This document shows, piece after piece, positions 11,922 to 23,800 of a DNA stretch of 64,000 bases (within the stretch, counting starts at the first letter, position 1; every line of letters begins with the position of its first letter). The notes under the pieces are model-generated. The model was not told the origin of the DNA and ran no database searches. It saw only the letters and a program-made list of their open reading frames with translations. Source of the stretch: Lucifuga dentata. Its lineage: Eukaryota; Chordata; Actinopteri; Ophidiiformes; Bythitidae. The translations under genes and the position numbers were made by a program. Location: positions 2,039-66,038 of the forward strand of contig VXCM01001404.1 of assembly GCA_014773175.1 (NCBI GenBank), given 5' to 3'.

Positions 11922-14347
11922 CTGTGGAAGGAAGCACGAGAGAAAAGAAAATGACTTTCAGAGAACATCCTCGACTTGGCATTGCTTACCTTATGACAGA
12001 ATACATTAGAGAGAGATGTGTGGCACTGCTTTCCCTATGACAGAATGCATTATGGCAAAGACAAGGAAACAATAGATTTAATCTTTTCTAGGTGCGCCTC
12101 ATCGAGCACTCTCCCCTTTCCCAGCTTGCTGCTTTGTGCCGTACTCAGCAAGGATCCACATTTGCTGTACGCATCCTTTCCTGATGCTTGGTGAGGGGCA
12201 GCCTTGAAGCATAGGCAGGTAATGGATGCAATACCACTAGTTTCGCACCACGGCTTTTACATAGTTTAGACGCAATGGGCTAGCAGCGAAGAGAGCGGCG
12301 GGAGGGTGGATGGGGGTAGTGGTAGAGGGCATTTTGAGGTGTTGGTGAGAGACAAATGGGAGGTGAAGGTTGTTCAACAACCTCACTAGATGTTCAGAAC
12401 TTCCCCAAGGGGAAATGGAGCAGATGGGCTGGACAGCCGAGGACCAAACCTCAGCATGACCCCATCTCAAACCCATCTGGGACCGTCTTTAGCCAATCAC
12501 ACGGCTACATATGGCCGCTGATGGCTACCAGCAAATAAGAGTGGGTCGGTTGGGGTGATGGGCTTCGGGGTGAGAAGAAAAGGTTGCTGCGATCGTGCGA
12601 CAGAACGTCCGCGGTCACAGATTACAGGACGTGAGATTTGATCCTCGGCTCTCTACTTAACCTTCAATCAGCCGGCGGCCGTCTGATTACGAGCTGCGCT
12701 GCCGCATACAAACACCGATCTCGCTCTGTCTCTCCCAGTCGTGATTAAGTTGGCCTCCTCTCTTCCAGTAATCGAAATTCCCTCACACCCACAACCCTCT
12801 GCTCTTTACTCCTCCCTCCCTCCACATGTACTCCATCACAACTCCCCCCCCCCCCCCCCCCCNAAAACCTCCCAACACCTAATTCTTTATTCATTTCCAT
12901 CACCGCATTTTTGGCAAATTCATCAAAGGCCACTTCAGTTTCTCTAATCAAGGATTGCTGTGTGATGGGAAATGGGTGGAAATTTGGTGGGAGGGGGGTA
13001 ACACAGGTTAATAACATGTATCCAGTGTGTTTCAGATGAACCCTCCAACACGCAATTGCAGATAAACTAGACCCCAATGAAGATCTATGGTAGCAGTGTG
13101 TAGTTTTGTGGCTGGGCCCAGCGTTATTGTGCTGTGTGTTGTGTTAACCCTGCAGGTGGACTAGACCAGTGAGCACCCTAATGAACGATGCACACCCCAG
13201 CCCCGCTGCCTCAATAAAGCTGACAGGGAGACAGATTAGTGGTGCTTTTAAAAACACAGAGAGCCAGGTTTAATGTCTTCTGCCATTAACATCACGCTCC
13301 ATTAGTGGGTCCGCACACATATTCAAACTCCGTGTCTCATTTGGCCAGGTAACGCCCACAAATCCCCCCCCCCCCNCCACCTACCGAGGTGCAGGACACT
13401 TCGTTTGCTGCCAGCGTACCAATACACTGCCTGGACTTGCAGGGTGCCCCCTTTCTCCCAAGTGATTTATAATGCTGACCTTGACATTTAAATTAGTCTC
13501 TTTTTTTTGGAGCAGTGGACATCTGAGCGCAGTTGCTAAAGGGCAAAAACAATCCTCTTTGATAGTTTCTGAGGTGNTTTTTTTTTTTTTTTCCACCCTC
13601 TTTAACAAATCGCTACTATTTCTGAGCACAGAGAGTCCACTTGCTCCTTTCTTTTTCAGAAATTTGTATGCAATATGCATGCGGTGATGTATGTGAATGT
13701 AAACTCATAATGAGTTGGCGATAGGCTACACCGCTTCAATAATAACCCATAAATCAAAGGCACTGTCACACCTTGGTAAGCCAGTGAAAAGCAACAACAG
13801 CTACGGTGTAAAGGAGCACAAACCTGGTCTAGCCACCAAAGTCAAACACCTCTTCCGGGAGGGGGGCTGGAGAAAATATGAGTTATGCGCTGGAGGGTGG
13901 CGGGGTCACGCTGCACCTCATATGTCATATGTGTCAACTTGAGAGAAGCTCAATACCTGCAGAGCCAGTTGGACCTGAGGTAATCCAGCTCTGTGCCAAT
14001 GATGGGGTCATAACCGGCCCTCATAAAGAAAGACCTGATTTTCCACAAGGTTGATCTCTAATACTTCCTGCTCAAATACATCGGGCACTAAGCACTTAAT
14101 CCACGCACTGGGGACAAAAAACAGCTTAATCTAATCAAGAGTCTGGAGCTTAATTATCCCCCTAACGTATGCTCCAACAATGAGAGGATCTGTCTACATA
14201 TATTAAGATGGCAATTAGCCTTTCTTTTCTGTCATTTACACAGCTGGTAGCTTTTCACAAGTCCTCAAGAAAACGCCACCTCAGTTGCTGAAATTATGAA
14301 CCGGTGATTTTAAAGCTACTCATCCTCTGTCTCCTTAGGAATCAGCG

Positions 14348-14374
14348 CTCTCTCTCTCTCTCTCTCTCTCTCTC
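14348..14374. repeat. (CT)n microsatellite followed by a C-rich run with N
   Basis: A CT run merging into C-rich sequence with an N at 14389, in intron 6. Confidence 0.95.
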
Positions 14375-15568
14375 CCCCTCCCCCCCCTNCCCCCCCCTCA
14401 TGAAGGCATGTAGCTGGTAGCTGTCCGTGGTGCTGAAAAGTTCCAACGGAAGGAATAATCCTGATAAATCTGCCAGTAATTGTACGATGAGCTAAACATT
14501 ACATGTATTCTGTGCTCTGGTACAACAGCAGATACAGATCAGCCACAGAATAGAATTTAATGTTCAGATGTCATCAAGGTGAATTAGATGATTGTCGTTT
14601 ACTGGATGATTGATTATGATAAGGATTTGTTCTACAAAAGTTTTCCTGTGCTGAGCAAAAAGTCAGCCGGGGTGAAGCTAAGCCACATGCTGGACAGCTA
14701 CCAGCTATCATACACCATGATTTCCACTGCCATGTTTTATTGCCAGTACCTCCATTTGACTGGGAACCCAATCACCTTGCTCCTCTTCCCTGTGCCATGA
14801 CCCCTCCCCCCCCACAACTCCCCTCCTCGCTCCAGCGGGGCTCTGGGGGAGGTTTGTGTTGCAGGTAGCAACAGAGGACACGGACCTAGGGTTGGCGCCG
14901 TCTGCCTGTATGCTACCAACCGCCTCCTCACCTCCATCAGTAGGAGGAGCCAATCTACCCTGGAAGAGGTTAAGAGCGGGGAGCCAGCATGAGGCTCTCA
15001 TCCGTCATTCTCCTGAATGGGTTTTGAGGACAATAAACCTGTAGCACCAGGACGAATGGAGACGAAGTGTGCTGTCACCGAGCCAGGATTTATGGCTCCC
15101 AATTTCACTGATCTCCCGCACAGAAATGAGGACTGATAAACAGTGATTAATCGCCTTTACATCCCATTTTACTCCCACCAAAAGTATATTAACTGATGAT
15201 TTCAGAATACGTCCTGAATCCTTTTGCACCTGATTCTTATTTTTTTACTTTGGGAAAAGAAGGAATATTACAGTCAGAGATGCAGTCAGTCCTTTTTTTT
15301 TTTTTTTANCTTTTTTTTTTTTTTTAATATAAAAGCAGCTAAAACACCCTTTTGGTGCTCGTTAGAGTTTTGTTTCAAAAATGTATCTCTTATTTATGTT
15401 TCCGATCCTCCCAGCTGGCAAGCATATGTTGTCGTTTAGGCTTGGCAAACTCCGGCACCATGTCAAGACGACTTGAAAAATTAGCAGCCAATAAATCACC
15501 CAACCCCTCCTGCTTCCCCTGCCTGGAGTGGTGGACCACACTCCCTCTGATTTATGAGATGATTTGGA

Positions 15569-15570
<2 letters not shown>

Positions 15571-15612
<42 letters not shown>
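15571..15612. repeat. (GT)n microsatellite
   Basis: An uninterrupted GT run of 21 units in intron 6. Confidence 0.98.
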
Positions 15613-15617
<5 letters not shown>

Positions 15618-16755
15618 GGAGAGAAAGTGTGCATGAAAGAGGCTACATGTATTAGTGTCTGTGTTCTACATAGGTTATCTATTTCTGTATGCTGGAATGC
15701 AGTGGTCTGAGTCTAAAAACAGGGCAAGGGGTTGTGTCGTGTGTGTATATAGGTCAGTGAATGTATGTTGAAGTAAGTTTAGAGTTACTTTATATTTATA
15801 TATATATTTGTGAATTATGCCTGACGATTGTGTGAGGAGTGTGTTTGCATGTGCTTGTATATGAGGATGCATGGGTATGTGTGTGTATAATTATCAGAAG
15901 ATGTCGGAACCAAGAGAGTGGTGTGGGGGTAGAGGAGGTAGGTGGGAGGCAGGGGAGGAGNGTTGGAGATGAAATAAAAATGATAGATGACTGCTTTCTG
16001 TCATGGACAGTTATTTAGAGGTTCGCCGTAAAGCTGTCCGGGGAATGAACAGATTTTAGTCTAATGAGCAGAAAGGAAAGCCGTTAAAGTGGCGCGATGT
16101 GCTCAGCACTTCTTCCAAATGAAATAGTACCATTTCCCCCTCATTAAAATGCAAAGGGTTCATATAACATACAGCAATAAAGCTGGCATGTCGAAGCAGA
16201 GAGAGAGAGATAGGGAAAACCCCACTGAGCTCATCTCATTCCCCCATTACTGAGACCAGAAGGAATAGGGCCTTCGACAGGGTAGGTGCCAACAATATCA
16301 CTCACTCAATCTCTCTTATTCGGTTAGCTCTGTAAAAGTCAATCTGGCGCACTTGGCAAATCCATCCACAGCAGCAGCCTCCAAAATCTGATAACAGTTG
16401 CAGGGGCGCTTGCTCTTGAAATCATTTTTTTTTTTTTTTTCNTTTTTTTTTTTTTTTTTCCCAGCTTTACAGTTGCACACTGTGCAAACAATGGCACAGA
16501 ACTCCCTCAGTCACTCAGAAAGGCTTGGATCATCCACTGCTTATCAGAGCCTCGCTTAGATTCACTTTGATTTGAAGGGAATTTAATGTTCGGTAGGTTC
16601 AGGATGAACCTGATTGTAGAATTTTGGGGTCAGGTTGGGATTGGCTCCAGGTGATAGTGTCTACAAGCATGGAGTGGCATGATGTAGTGCATGTGATATA
16701 TATGGGAGAGAGGAAAACTTTCCCTGAATTCTAAGATATCCTGCTGGTCTCTTAC

Positions 16756-16809
16756 CTGCATACAGTTCAGGACCGTAGACGGCTCCAACCACGGGATTCA
16801 GCTTCCAGC
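16756..16809 (-). CDS. rbfox3: rbfox3 coding exon 6 (54 nt): WKLNPVVGAVYGPELYA segment
   Basis: Acceptor ttttccag/GCTGG and donor TGCAG/gtaaga give a 54-nt exon entering with one carried base and leaving one over. It encodes (G)WKLNPVVGAVYGPELYA. The VYGPE form is shared with RBFOX2 and RBFOX3, whereas RBFOX1 has VYSPE. This segment opens the C-terminal domain, which recruits splicing co-factors. In rbfox1 and rbfox2 tissue-specific cassette exons follow at this point; none was recognised in the 4.83 kb intron here. Confidence 0.96.
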
Positions 16810-16918
16810 CTGGAAAAGAAACGACAACTCAGTCGCTCTCAATGGGTCGTCAAAACAAAAAAGGCAATCAGACATACTGTATAAATTTACACGCAATACT
16901 TTTTTTTTAGGCACTTAC

Positions 16919-16979
16919 CGTTTGTGTAAGGGTTGGCTACTTTTTTGTTTGTCATCACTCGTGCTGTTGCATTATTCAC
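16919..16979 (-). CDS. rbfox3: rbfox3 coding exon 5 (61 nt): end of the RRM
   Basis: Acceptor ttgaacag/GTGAAT and donor AAACG/gtaagt give 61 nt, entering in phase 0 and leaving one nucleotide over. It encodes VNNATARVMTNKKVANPYTN plus the first base of the next Gly codon. This is the final RRM strand and the conserved post-RRM peptide. From memory, human RBFOX1 reads KTVNPYTNG and RBFOX3 KTGNPYTNG at the variable position; KVAN here is a small lineage difference. The intron to exon 6 is only 109 nt, the shortest in the gene. Confidence 0.97.
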
Positions 16980-17453
16980 CTGTTCAAAGCAACAAATACA
17001 AGACACATGTTTGCTGAGCTTCACATTCAACACGTCCAAGACGGGCCAAAAGCAAGCAGCAAACCAGTAAGAACATAAAGATGAATTTATAAAATAAAAC
17101 AAAATGATTATGTATTAGCTTTGTAGCATTCTGACGAGATCAAGATTGGCTCACCTTTGCATGAATTTATTCATCAATTCAGTTTTATTTGAGATTTTTC
17201 AATTACTGGAAAGGGGTAAGAGCATGCCTACAGATATAAATAAAAAAATTAACGACCTCAAAAACCAGTAATTGGTCGGGAAAACAAATGGATTGGCAAA
17301 GACAAACAGACGGTGTTTTGATTTTTCTTCTATTGACCTGATGAGAATGACTGAATGCAGGCTTGGCTTGTCGCAGAATGAGAGCAGGCGACACTAAACG
17401 ACGGTGACCGAGGAATGCCTTCCTACATTTAACAGAAAGCTAAGGGATGATAG

Positions 17454-17459
17454 CATGCA
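17454..17459 (-). promoter_or_regulatory. UGCAUG Rbfox binding motif
   Basis: A single TGCATG on the gene strand, about 245 nt downstream of the exon 4 donor. Further plain GCATG pentamers lie at 17594-17598 and 17223-17227 in the same intron. Confidence 0.45.
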
Positions 17460-17540
17460 TTCATTCTGCTTTCTCAGGTAATGATGGACAACTGGATTGT
17501 CCAGGTTGACATGTATGGACAGGTTATAAGCATCATTATG

Positions 17541-17550
17541 CATGCATGCA
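17541..17550 (-). promoter_or_regulatory. Overlapping pair of UGCAUG Rbfox binding motifs
   Basis: On the gene strand the sequence reads TGCATGCATG, two overlapping TGCATG sites, about 155 nt downstream of the exon 4 donor. UGCAUG is the high-affinity Rbfox target. Intronic sites downstream of an exon usually favour its inclusion. Use in vivo is inferred. Confidence 0.55.
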
Positions 17551-17704
17551 TACAGGCACGTGCGCACAGGCACGCGCGCGCACACAGCAGCCACATGCTA
17601 ATGTGTGGGTCTGTAAGTAAGACGGGGTTTAAAAAAAAGGCTTTGGCAGCAAGCGAGAAGTACAGAAAGAAAGGGAAATAAAGGGAAAAGTGAAGAGAAA
17701 GCAC

Positions 17705-17797
17705 CTCTATTTTGCGTCCCTCTACGATTGTACCATTTAGTTTCTCCCGTGCACGATCAGCATCTGTGCTTGTTTCAAACGTTACAAACCCAAAGCC
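17705..17797 (-). CDS. rbfox3: rbfox3 coding exon 4 (93 nt): RNP1 and second half of the RRM
   Basis: Acceptor cacgcacag/GGCTTT and donor ATAGAG/gtgctt define a 93-nt, phase-0 exon encoding [20 protein letters not shown] and then [19 protein letters not shown] is the RNP1 motif, whose phenylalanines stack on the RNA bases. In mammalian Rbfox genes this is the exon that Fox proteins themselves cause to be skipped, giving an in-frame dominant-negative protein with a damaged RRM. The following 725-nt intron carries a cluster of GCATG motifs on the gene strand (see the regulatory entries), consistent with this kind of control. Confidence 0.97.
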
Positions 17798-17837
17798 CTG
17801 TGCGTGTCATGGTGGCCACGGGAGGAGTTGTGAGGAT

Positions 17838-17840
<3 letters not shown>

Positions 17841-17878
<38 letters not shown>
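17841..17878. repeat. (CA)n microsatellite
   Basis: A CA run of 19 units that begins 43 bp upstream of the exon 4 acceptor; on the gene strand it reads as a GT-rich tract close to the splice site. Confidence 0.97.
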
Positions 17879-17879
<1 letters not shown>

Positions 17880-19808
17880 GAAAGAGGAGAAAAGGGAAAA
17901 AAGAGGTGAGAAGAGAGGAGTAGGTGAGCAGCAGCAGCAGCAGAGTCGAGTTGTAAGCAGCCAGATTAATTAGAGGCAGTTAGTGCGGCATCAGGAACCA
18001 GCAAACACAGAGATCCAAAGAGAAGAAGATAACGGTGACATGACCTCATAACAAACCTGCCTGCTTTACCCAATTAAACAGCACCAATGCAGCGCCGCGG
18101 ATGAATGTCAGGAAGTGGCGGACACACAGTGTTAGCTTCCATAACTGTAATTATCTCCAAAACTGCAACAGCTTCCTCCTCCAAACAGCCAAATTTTCCC
18201 TCTGAAGACATGGACAACTGGAGAAGTGTCAGTTCTCTGAAGAGATCTGTGACTATTTATAATTCACTGCTTTAATAAGTGGGATACTTTTACTCCAACA
18301 AAATTACACTGGCTCATTAACGCATTAAAAAAAAAAAANTAAAAAAAAAAAAAGTGAATGGTGCCTGCCAATACTATCCTCTATGATAGAAAACAGTGAA
18401 GGTATTGACTTTAAACCTGACCAAAATATATGGACCACTCATTTCCATTCCCATGCCCCCATCTTTCTGTCTCCCTCCCTCCCCTGGGGGGGGGTTTGTC
18501 ACTCGCTTGAGTTATGTGGACTGGGATACTGGACCTGAGCTCTAGCGAAAGCCTTAAGATATGCTGGCCAAACAAGTCCCATTCCTTTGGTTTCTATATA
18601 TACTTGTAGGGGTGCAGGCAGGGGAAGAGGGAGCATGGCCGGCGCTGCCTGATAATTGCTTGAGGATGTAATACATGTGAGAGATGGCGAGCAGTGTGAT
18701 CTTGTATGCATATGCAGGATCTCCGGGCTTCTATTTCTAGCATAAATAACACGAGACCTGTCCTTGGGGAAAGGGAGATAAAGAAATAAATTCAAAAAAG
18801 GAATTGAGGGCAAAATTAATCCTTTGGACATTCACCCGACTATCTGTTTTATTTATTTATTTATTTTTTATTTTTTATCATGCACAAATAATTAGCTTAC
18901 AAGGGGGGAGAGCGGAGCCACCATTTTTCAAAGGAGACAAACATATTGAATGCAAATTGCCAAAGCTTCATAGGAAATAGATTGTTTATTAATGGCCTGG
19001 TAGGTTCATTATATAGCACGCAGGGTGCAGGAGAGAGAGGCATCATGGGTAATGGCTTTGTAGGGTACAAACAATAAATGCTTGTTACGGCGGAGGAGGC
19101 AGGTTTATCCGGTGCTCAATCTTGTCTGGCTGAGGGGGCTGAGTGCAGCAACGTTGCCTGGCTCCAGGGCTCCCTGCATGCCTATATATGAGCCCATACT
19201 ACTCCCAGGTATGAATGGGAATCAATAGTATTCATGCCTCAACACCCAGCCAGGGAGCCTGTCTGCTTTATGAATGGAAAGCTGTGGAGCTTGGTACACT
19301 CTATTAAATGAACAGCTGGATGAGTAGCACTCTGCTGTTCACACCACCAAAGGCTCCAACTGTCCATGGGAGGTGGTTCCGAGATAGATACTGCAGTTAA
19401 AGTGGCGCTGCGGCTATTTTTCTAGCAGCTCGTTGGTATTCTAGGGCTGGGAAGGAGTATTTCTCAGGATGTACGCATGCATAATCAAAGATATAGTGAA
19501 GATATTGTTAAAATGGTAATATTTGAGGTTAAAGTTAAAAAAGCAAAACCGAGTGGAGAACTGGCTCAAACTAATTCCCATCATTAAACTGTTGCTAATG
19601 TCTGCGTAGCAATTTTTCCATGGGTCATTAGCTTGGATTTAGGCATTTTAAATAGTTAAATGTGTTAATGAGCCCATATAGCAACAAGATGATGTCCCAT
19701 TTGTCCATGTCTTGCAATGTTAGATAAAAGCATCCTTCAAATTCCACTCAATAAATTCTCTTTTCACGAATTCACGGGTTTGCGAAACACAAAGAACATT
19801 ATTTTTAA

Positions 19809-20368
19809 AGGACCATACCACCCATTTTGCAAGTTTGAGCCTAATTTTCATACATGTAACGTTACTGACAATCATTTCCCAAAGGATAAAACCGTATTTC
19901 AGCTTTCCTGATATTTTGCAAAATCTCTTCATCTTTCAAAATCAAATATTCAAGCGATACACACACCTTAAAAGTCCATGTTTCACCTGCTAATAACGCA
20001 AATTTATGAAGTCGTGGTCGTTTAAATTTTTTGATAAATGCAGGTCTACTTTTGTAACTATATTCCCCGGTGGAGACTCCGTGCTTTTTATTGCACTTAA
20101 ACGCAAAAATTATGAAGCTTCGAAAAAACCTGAATATAGGTGTTGTTCACGATAATGGATTACCTATCCTAAGAATGTTTCAAAGATCAATTTATTTTTT
20201 TTAACAGCGTACCAGAATGAACTGAAACCAATGGCGGTCTGGAAGGCAGGAAAAAAATTTTAACTCACCGTTCCAGTAGTATGCTTTGGGAAATGATTGT
20301 CAGTAACGTTACATGCATGAAAATTGAATATATTAGGCTCAAACATGCAAAATGGGTGGTATAGTCCT
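19809..20368 (+). mobile_element. TTAA-type MITE with long terminal inverted repeats, copy A
   Basis: A 560-bp element flanked by TTAA at 19805-19808 and 20369-20372. The left end begins AGGACCATACCACC and the right end is its complement, GGTGGTATAGTCCT. The inverted repeats continue for about 80-90 bp, through a gtttgagcctaa block, a gtaacgttactgacaatc block and cccaaag. There is no transposase frame. The TTAA target suggests a piggyBac- or Kolobok-related helper, but the family is not established. Confidence 0.88.
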
Positions 20369-20766
20369 TTAAACTGTATCATTGTATATTTGAATGTGAA
20401 ATAATATAAATCTAATAATGTAGTATTGTTTAAATCAATGCTTGGACTTGAAAGTGGGCCAGGTCCTGAAACAAGCAGTTTCAATTGCATAAACTAGAGC
20501 ACCTGCAGGACTGCTGGATTAAGAGAATTGTGATACAGCTCAATAATGAATTGACTGACAGGGCTAATGATTCACAACTCAGGTTAGAGCTACAACAAAA
20601 GCAATAGGAAGAGGAAGAGGAATGGAGAGCGGGATGGTGGATGCAGCTCTCAGGACCTGGCTTAGAGACCACTACTCTCCACCAATGTACACACTACACT
20701 AATTCCATCATTAGGAAACAGAAGAAGTACATGGTAATGAAGCAGCTGGCGTTCTAGTTCACTTAC

Positions 20767-20820
20767 CTTGGATCCTCGCTCATTAAAGATAATCTCCACA
20801 TCTAAAATCTTTCCAAATTG
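20767..20820 (-). CDS. rbfox3: rbfox3 coding exon 3 (54 nt): middle of the RRM
   Basis: The exon is bounded by acceptor ctccacag/CAATTT and donor CCAAG/gtaagt, 54 nt and phase 0. It encodes QFGKILDVEIIFNERGSK, identical to the vertebrate Rbfox RRM segment covering helix 1, strand 2 and the loop before RNP1. The exon is too short to be found as an open reading frame but unmistakable by translation. It keeps frame whether included or skipped; loss would delete 18 residues of the RRM. Confidence 0.97.
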
Positions 20821-23800
20821 CTGTGGAGAGAGAAAAGAAAAAGAAAGAGAGAGAGGCAGAGATGGTGTTAGATAGCGTCACTATTCACGACCAAAAAGAA
20901 AAAAAAAAAAAACCATTAAGGCAATATGGAAATGTTACTTTTGTGAGGAAATAGTGGTCAATTTGCATTTATTAACTCGGCAAACAGTTTTTTTAAGGTG
21001 GCGTGCTTAAAAAGGGAATTCATGTGGAGTGCTTTTGTGCCATTATTACTATTAGCACAATGTTTTCTATTGTATCAGCTCTATATGAAATGAGATCACA
21101 GATATCATGGTGTCTGTAAAAACGCTGCTATACGCCGTACACGCTTACTCGCGAGAGGAAAATAAGATTGATCGACTCGTACATTGAGGTTGTTTGCATC
21201 ATGATCAAACATTGATTAGACTCCAATTAAGACAATACATCATTTTTTTTCAAACGTCATAAGCAATAATTAAGATTGACATCTGCATAAACTGATGTTA
21301 GTGTACTGTAGTAACGGAGATTATGCCGTTCTAAATCGATTTACGCAAGCATGTAAACACTCCATTGTCTTATAATCAGAGTAAAGCAGCTTTACTTGCA
21401 CTTCCTCACCTGCCGTACTTCCCCTCACACACAGATTAAGCACTGAATGGTGTATATTTGAAGTTATTAATCCCCTCCATGCATTTTTGGCTTAATCTCA
21501 GCACAGAGTAGCTGAGTATAAACGTGCTGGATGAACCGGTTGCTCTGGCTGCAGTTCCATTTTTGTTTCCACTTCCACGCCTCACTCTGTCTCTCTCTCT
21601 TTTTCTTTATTCTCTCTTTCCCTCTTTGTTTGTGAGCTTTCGCAGTCAACAGGACCTAAGGGCCAGTCCCAAGGGGTTAACACACTCAAGCCTTTCGATT
21701 TAACAGGCTTGCCTTTCGGATCATTAGAAAACAGAGGAATGAAAGTAAACTGTAAGTTCCTCTAATGAGTGGAGTGAGAGCGACTTTTAATTGCTGTCTA
21801 AAATGGCCGTATTATTTCATTAAAAGTAATTACCCTGTCAAGCGGCCCGCGTCGCCTTCATTGCGGCGCAACGGGGAAGAAATGGGCCTTCCATGTGGTC
21901 TACGCTCAATGGGAATGGATAGATCGTTTGACTGAGCCACTAATAGGGGTGAGGAGGAGCTGGCTATTATCTGGCTGGAGTGACAAGTGGAGTGGGCTTG
22001 AAGGGTTGAGGGTTTATAGGTTAGCAAAAACATATGGCTGTTACCACTTCAAAGGGTCAGGTAGCGACCTCACCATGCTAAGATGAAAAAAAAAAAGGTG
22101 GGATTATTTATAACCTTCTCCATTTGCCTCCCCTATATGCTCCGGCACTTTCTCCTCTCCGTGAAAAAAAAAAAAAAAAGATTCCATACATTGCATCTAC
22201 ACATCTGCCTCATATGGTGCTCAGCTCCATTGATTCGAATGGAAAGCATTTTAAGCGTGAGGCTCGATCACACACACAAGCATTTATATCCCAACATGAT
22301 GCCCCTTTCTCGCCTGAGATGACAATGCTTCCCCACGCAATGTGCAGATGCTAATTGTTTTAACCGAGCATAATGGGCTTGTGGCGACGATTAATTAGTT
22401 TCAGAGGAAGTCGTCTTTGTGGATTTCCACATGGCACTGGGGACTGCTCGCTGCTCACGAGTGATCTCATACACTTCTATTCCCACCCACTCGCTCACAC
22501 ATCCAAACCCACATGCGCGTGCACACACACAACCAGAAACAGCTGCATCAGCAGCACCAATAAACAATAGCATCGATGGGAGGGGTCTCCAGAGAGAGGA
22601 CAAGGGAGGGATTGATGTCATCTGCAAGGCTGCAGGTATATCCAGTTATCTCTATTACTAAGTATTAAAATTTAAACTGAAAAAAATCATAAGTACAAGT
22701 TATCAGTAATACTGATGAAATTCCTGAATTTCTTTATTTCTTTTTCTGAGAGATGGCATTTCTTGTTCTTTAACATCCTCGTGTGACCAAATCGAGCACC
22801 ACTGTTAAAATATCTTTAAGCTCTTCAGGCACCTATAATTATCGTGCCGCAGCAGCAGCGGTGGCGTGGATTGAAACGGTGGAGCATGTGTGGAGCACGC
22901 TCAGCCCACCGCACTCAGTGTGACGGTGGGGTGGGGTGGGGGGGGAGGGCAGAGGTCTTGATTGCTCTGGGGGAATGCCTTAAGAGCCCTCACATTGACG
23001 ATAGGTGGAGAGAGAAGTGCCGGTGAAGAACCCCAGTTACAAAAACGAGGGCACCCTCAAGCAGCGCAGCATGGCCGCCACGCGGAGCCGCACGCCGCTC
23101 CTGGAGTGTTTTCATTTCTCCTGCACTCACCAGCTCTCAGAGATCACAGTTTCTAATTACTGATTAAGGTCCGCTGTGGTTGTCCTAATGAGCCCTTCAT
23201 TCAGCGCCTCGTTAAAGGCTCACCGTCGCGTCCACGCCCTTAACCCTGTGGCAGGCAGGGTGAGTCTTAAGCCCTCCCTTCTCGTTTTAGGGCGCCGACT
23301 TCCTCCTGGAAGTGAAACCTCGCTGCTGCAATGCTCATCAGTGGGGTTTCTCCCTGCCGCGTGGGAGCAGATGGAGCTCCTGGGGTTTTTTTTCACTATG
23401 CCGTAGAGGCCTTCTCTAGTGGGCCGTGCAGCACCTCCACCCTGCCTCTCTTCTCCTTTTTACTCTGCTCGCCTAGCTCCCATGCCTTACCATCTGCATG
23501 CCGGTGGGTTTCACTCATGCGTAACAGTAATGGCGTATTGAGCCAGTGGCACTCCAGAAGCCATTAGAGCAAGAGGAATGAGGCTTTGCACACACTGTTC
23601 ACACAAAGGCCCATTGTGGAGGCCATGTCAAGGGGTGGAGCAGAATGGCTATCTCCTTGCCAAGCTCTGCCCCAGATAATCAATCCCACAATCCTCTCCT
23701 ATGCCAACCGCCAGGCAGAGAGGGGGGGCATGTAACAGGAAGGAATGGGCAACACGTGTGTGTGAGGGTAAGAAGGGTGATTGAGGGGGACTGGATGGGC

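Larger units (their letters stand above)
11922..16755. other. rbfox3 intron between exons 6 and 7
   Basis: A 4.83 kb intron. It contains several homopolymer or C/G runs with single Ns (12863, 13376, 13577, 14389, 15309, 15961, 16442), a CT repeat and a GT repeat. In rbfox1 and rbfox2 the equivalent interval carries alternative cassette exons; I could not recognise any here. Confidence 0.75.
16980..17704. other. rbfox3 intron between exons 4 and 5 (725 nt)
   Basis: A short intron following the 93-nt RRM exon. It holds at least five GCATG motifs on the gene (minus) strand, three of them full TGCATG. It is otherwise without recognisable repeats. Confidence 0.85.
17798..20766. other. rbfox3 intron between exons 3 and 4
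   Basis: A 2.97 kb intron holding a CA repeat near exon 4, an A-run with an N at 18339 and a complete TTAA-type MITE. No extra exon was seen. Confidence 0.8.

Noticed and set aside
21100..21400. Possible diverged DNA transposon
   Set aside because: Some phrases (tgtaaacactcc, attgtcttataatcagagtaaag) resemble fish transposon sequence, but no inverted ends or target duplication could be identified.
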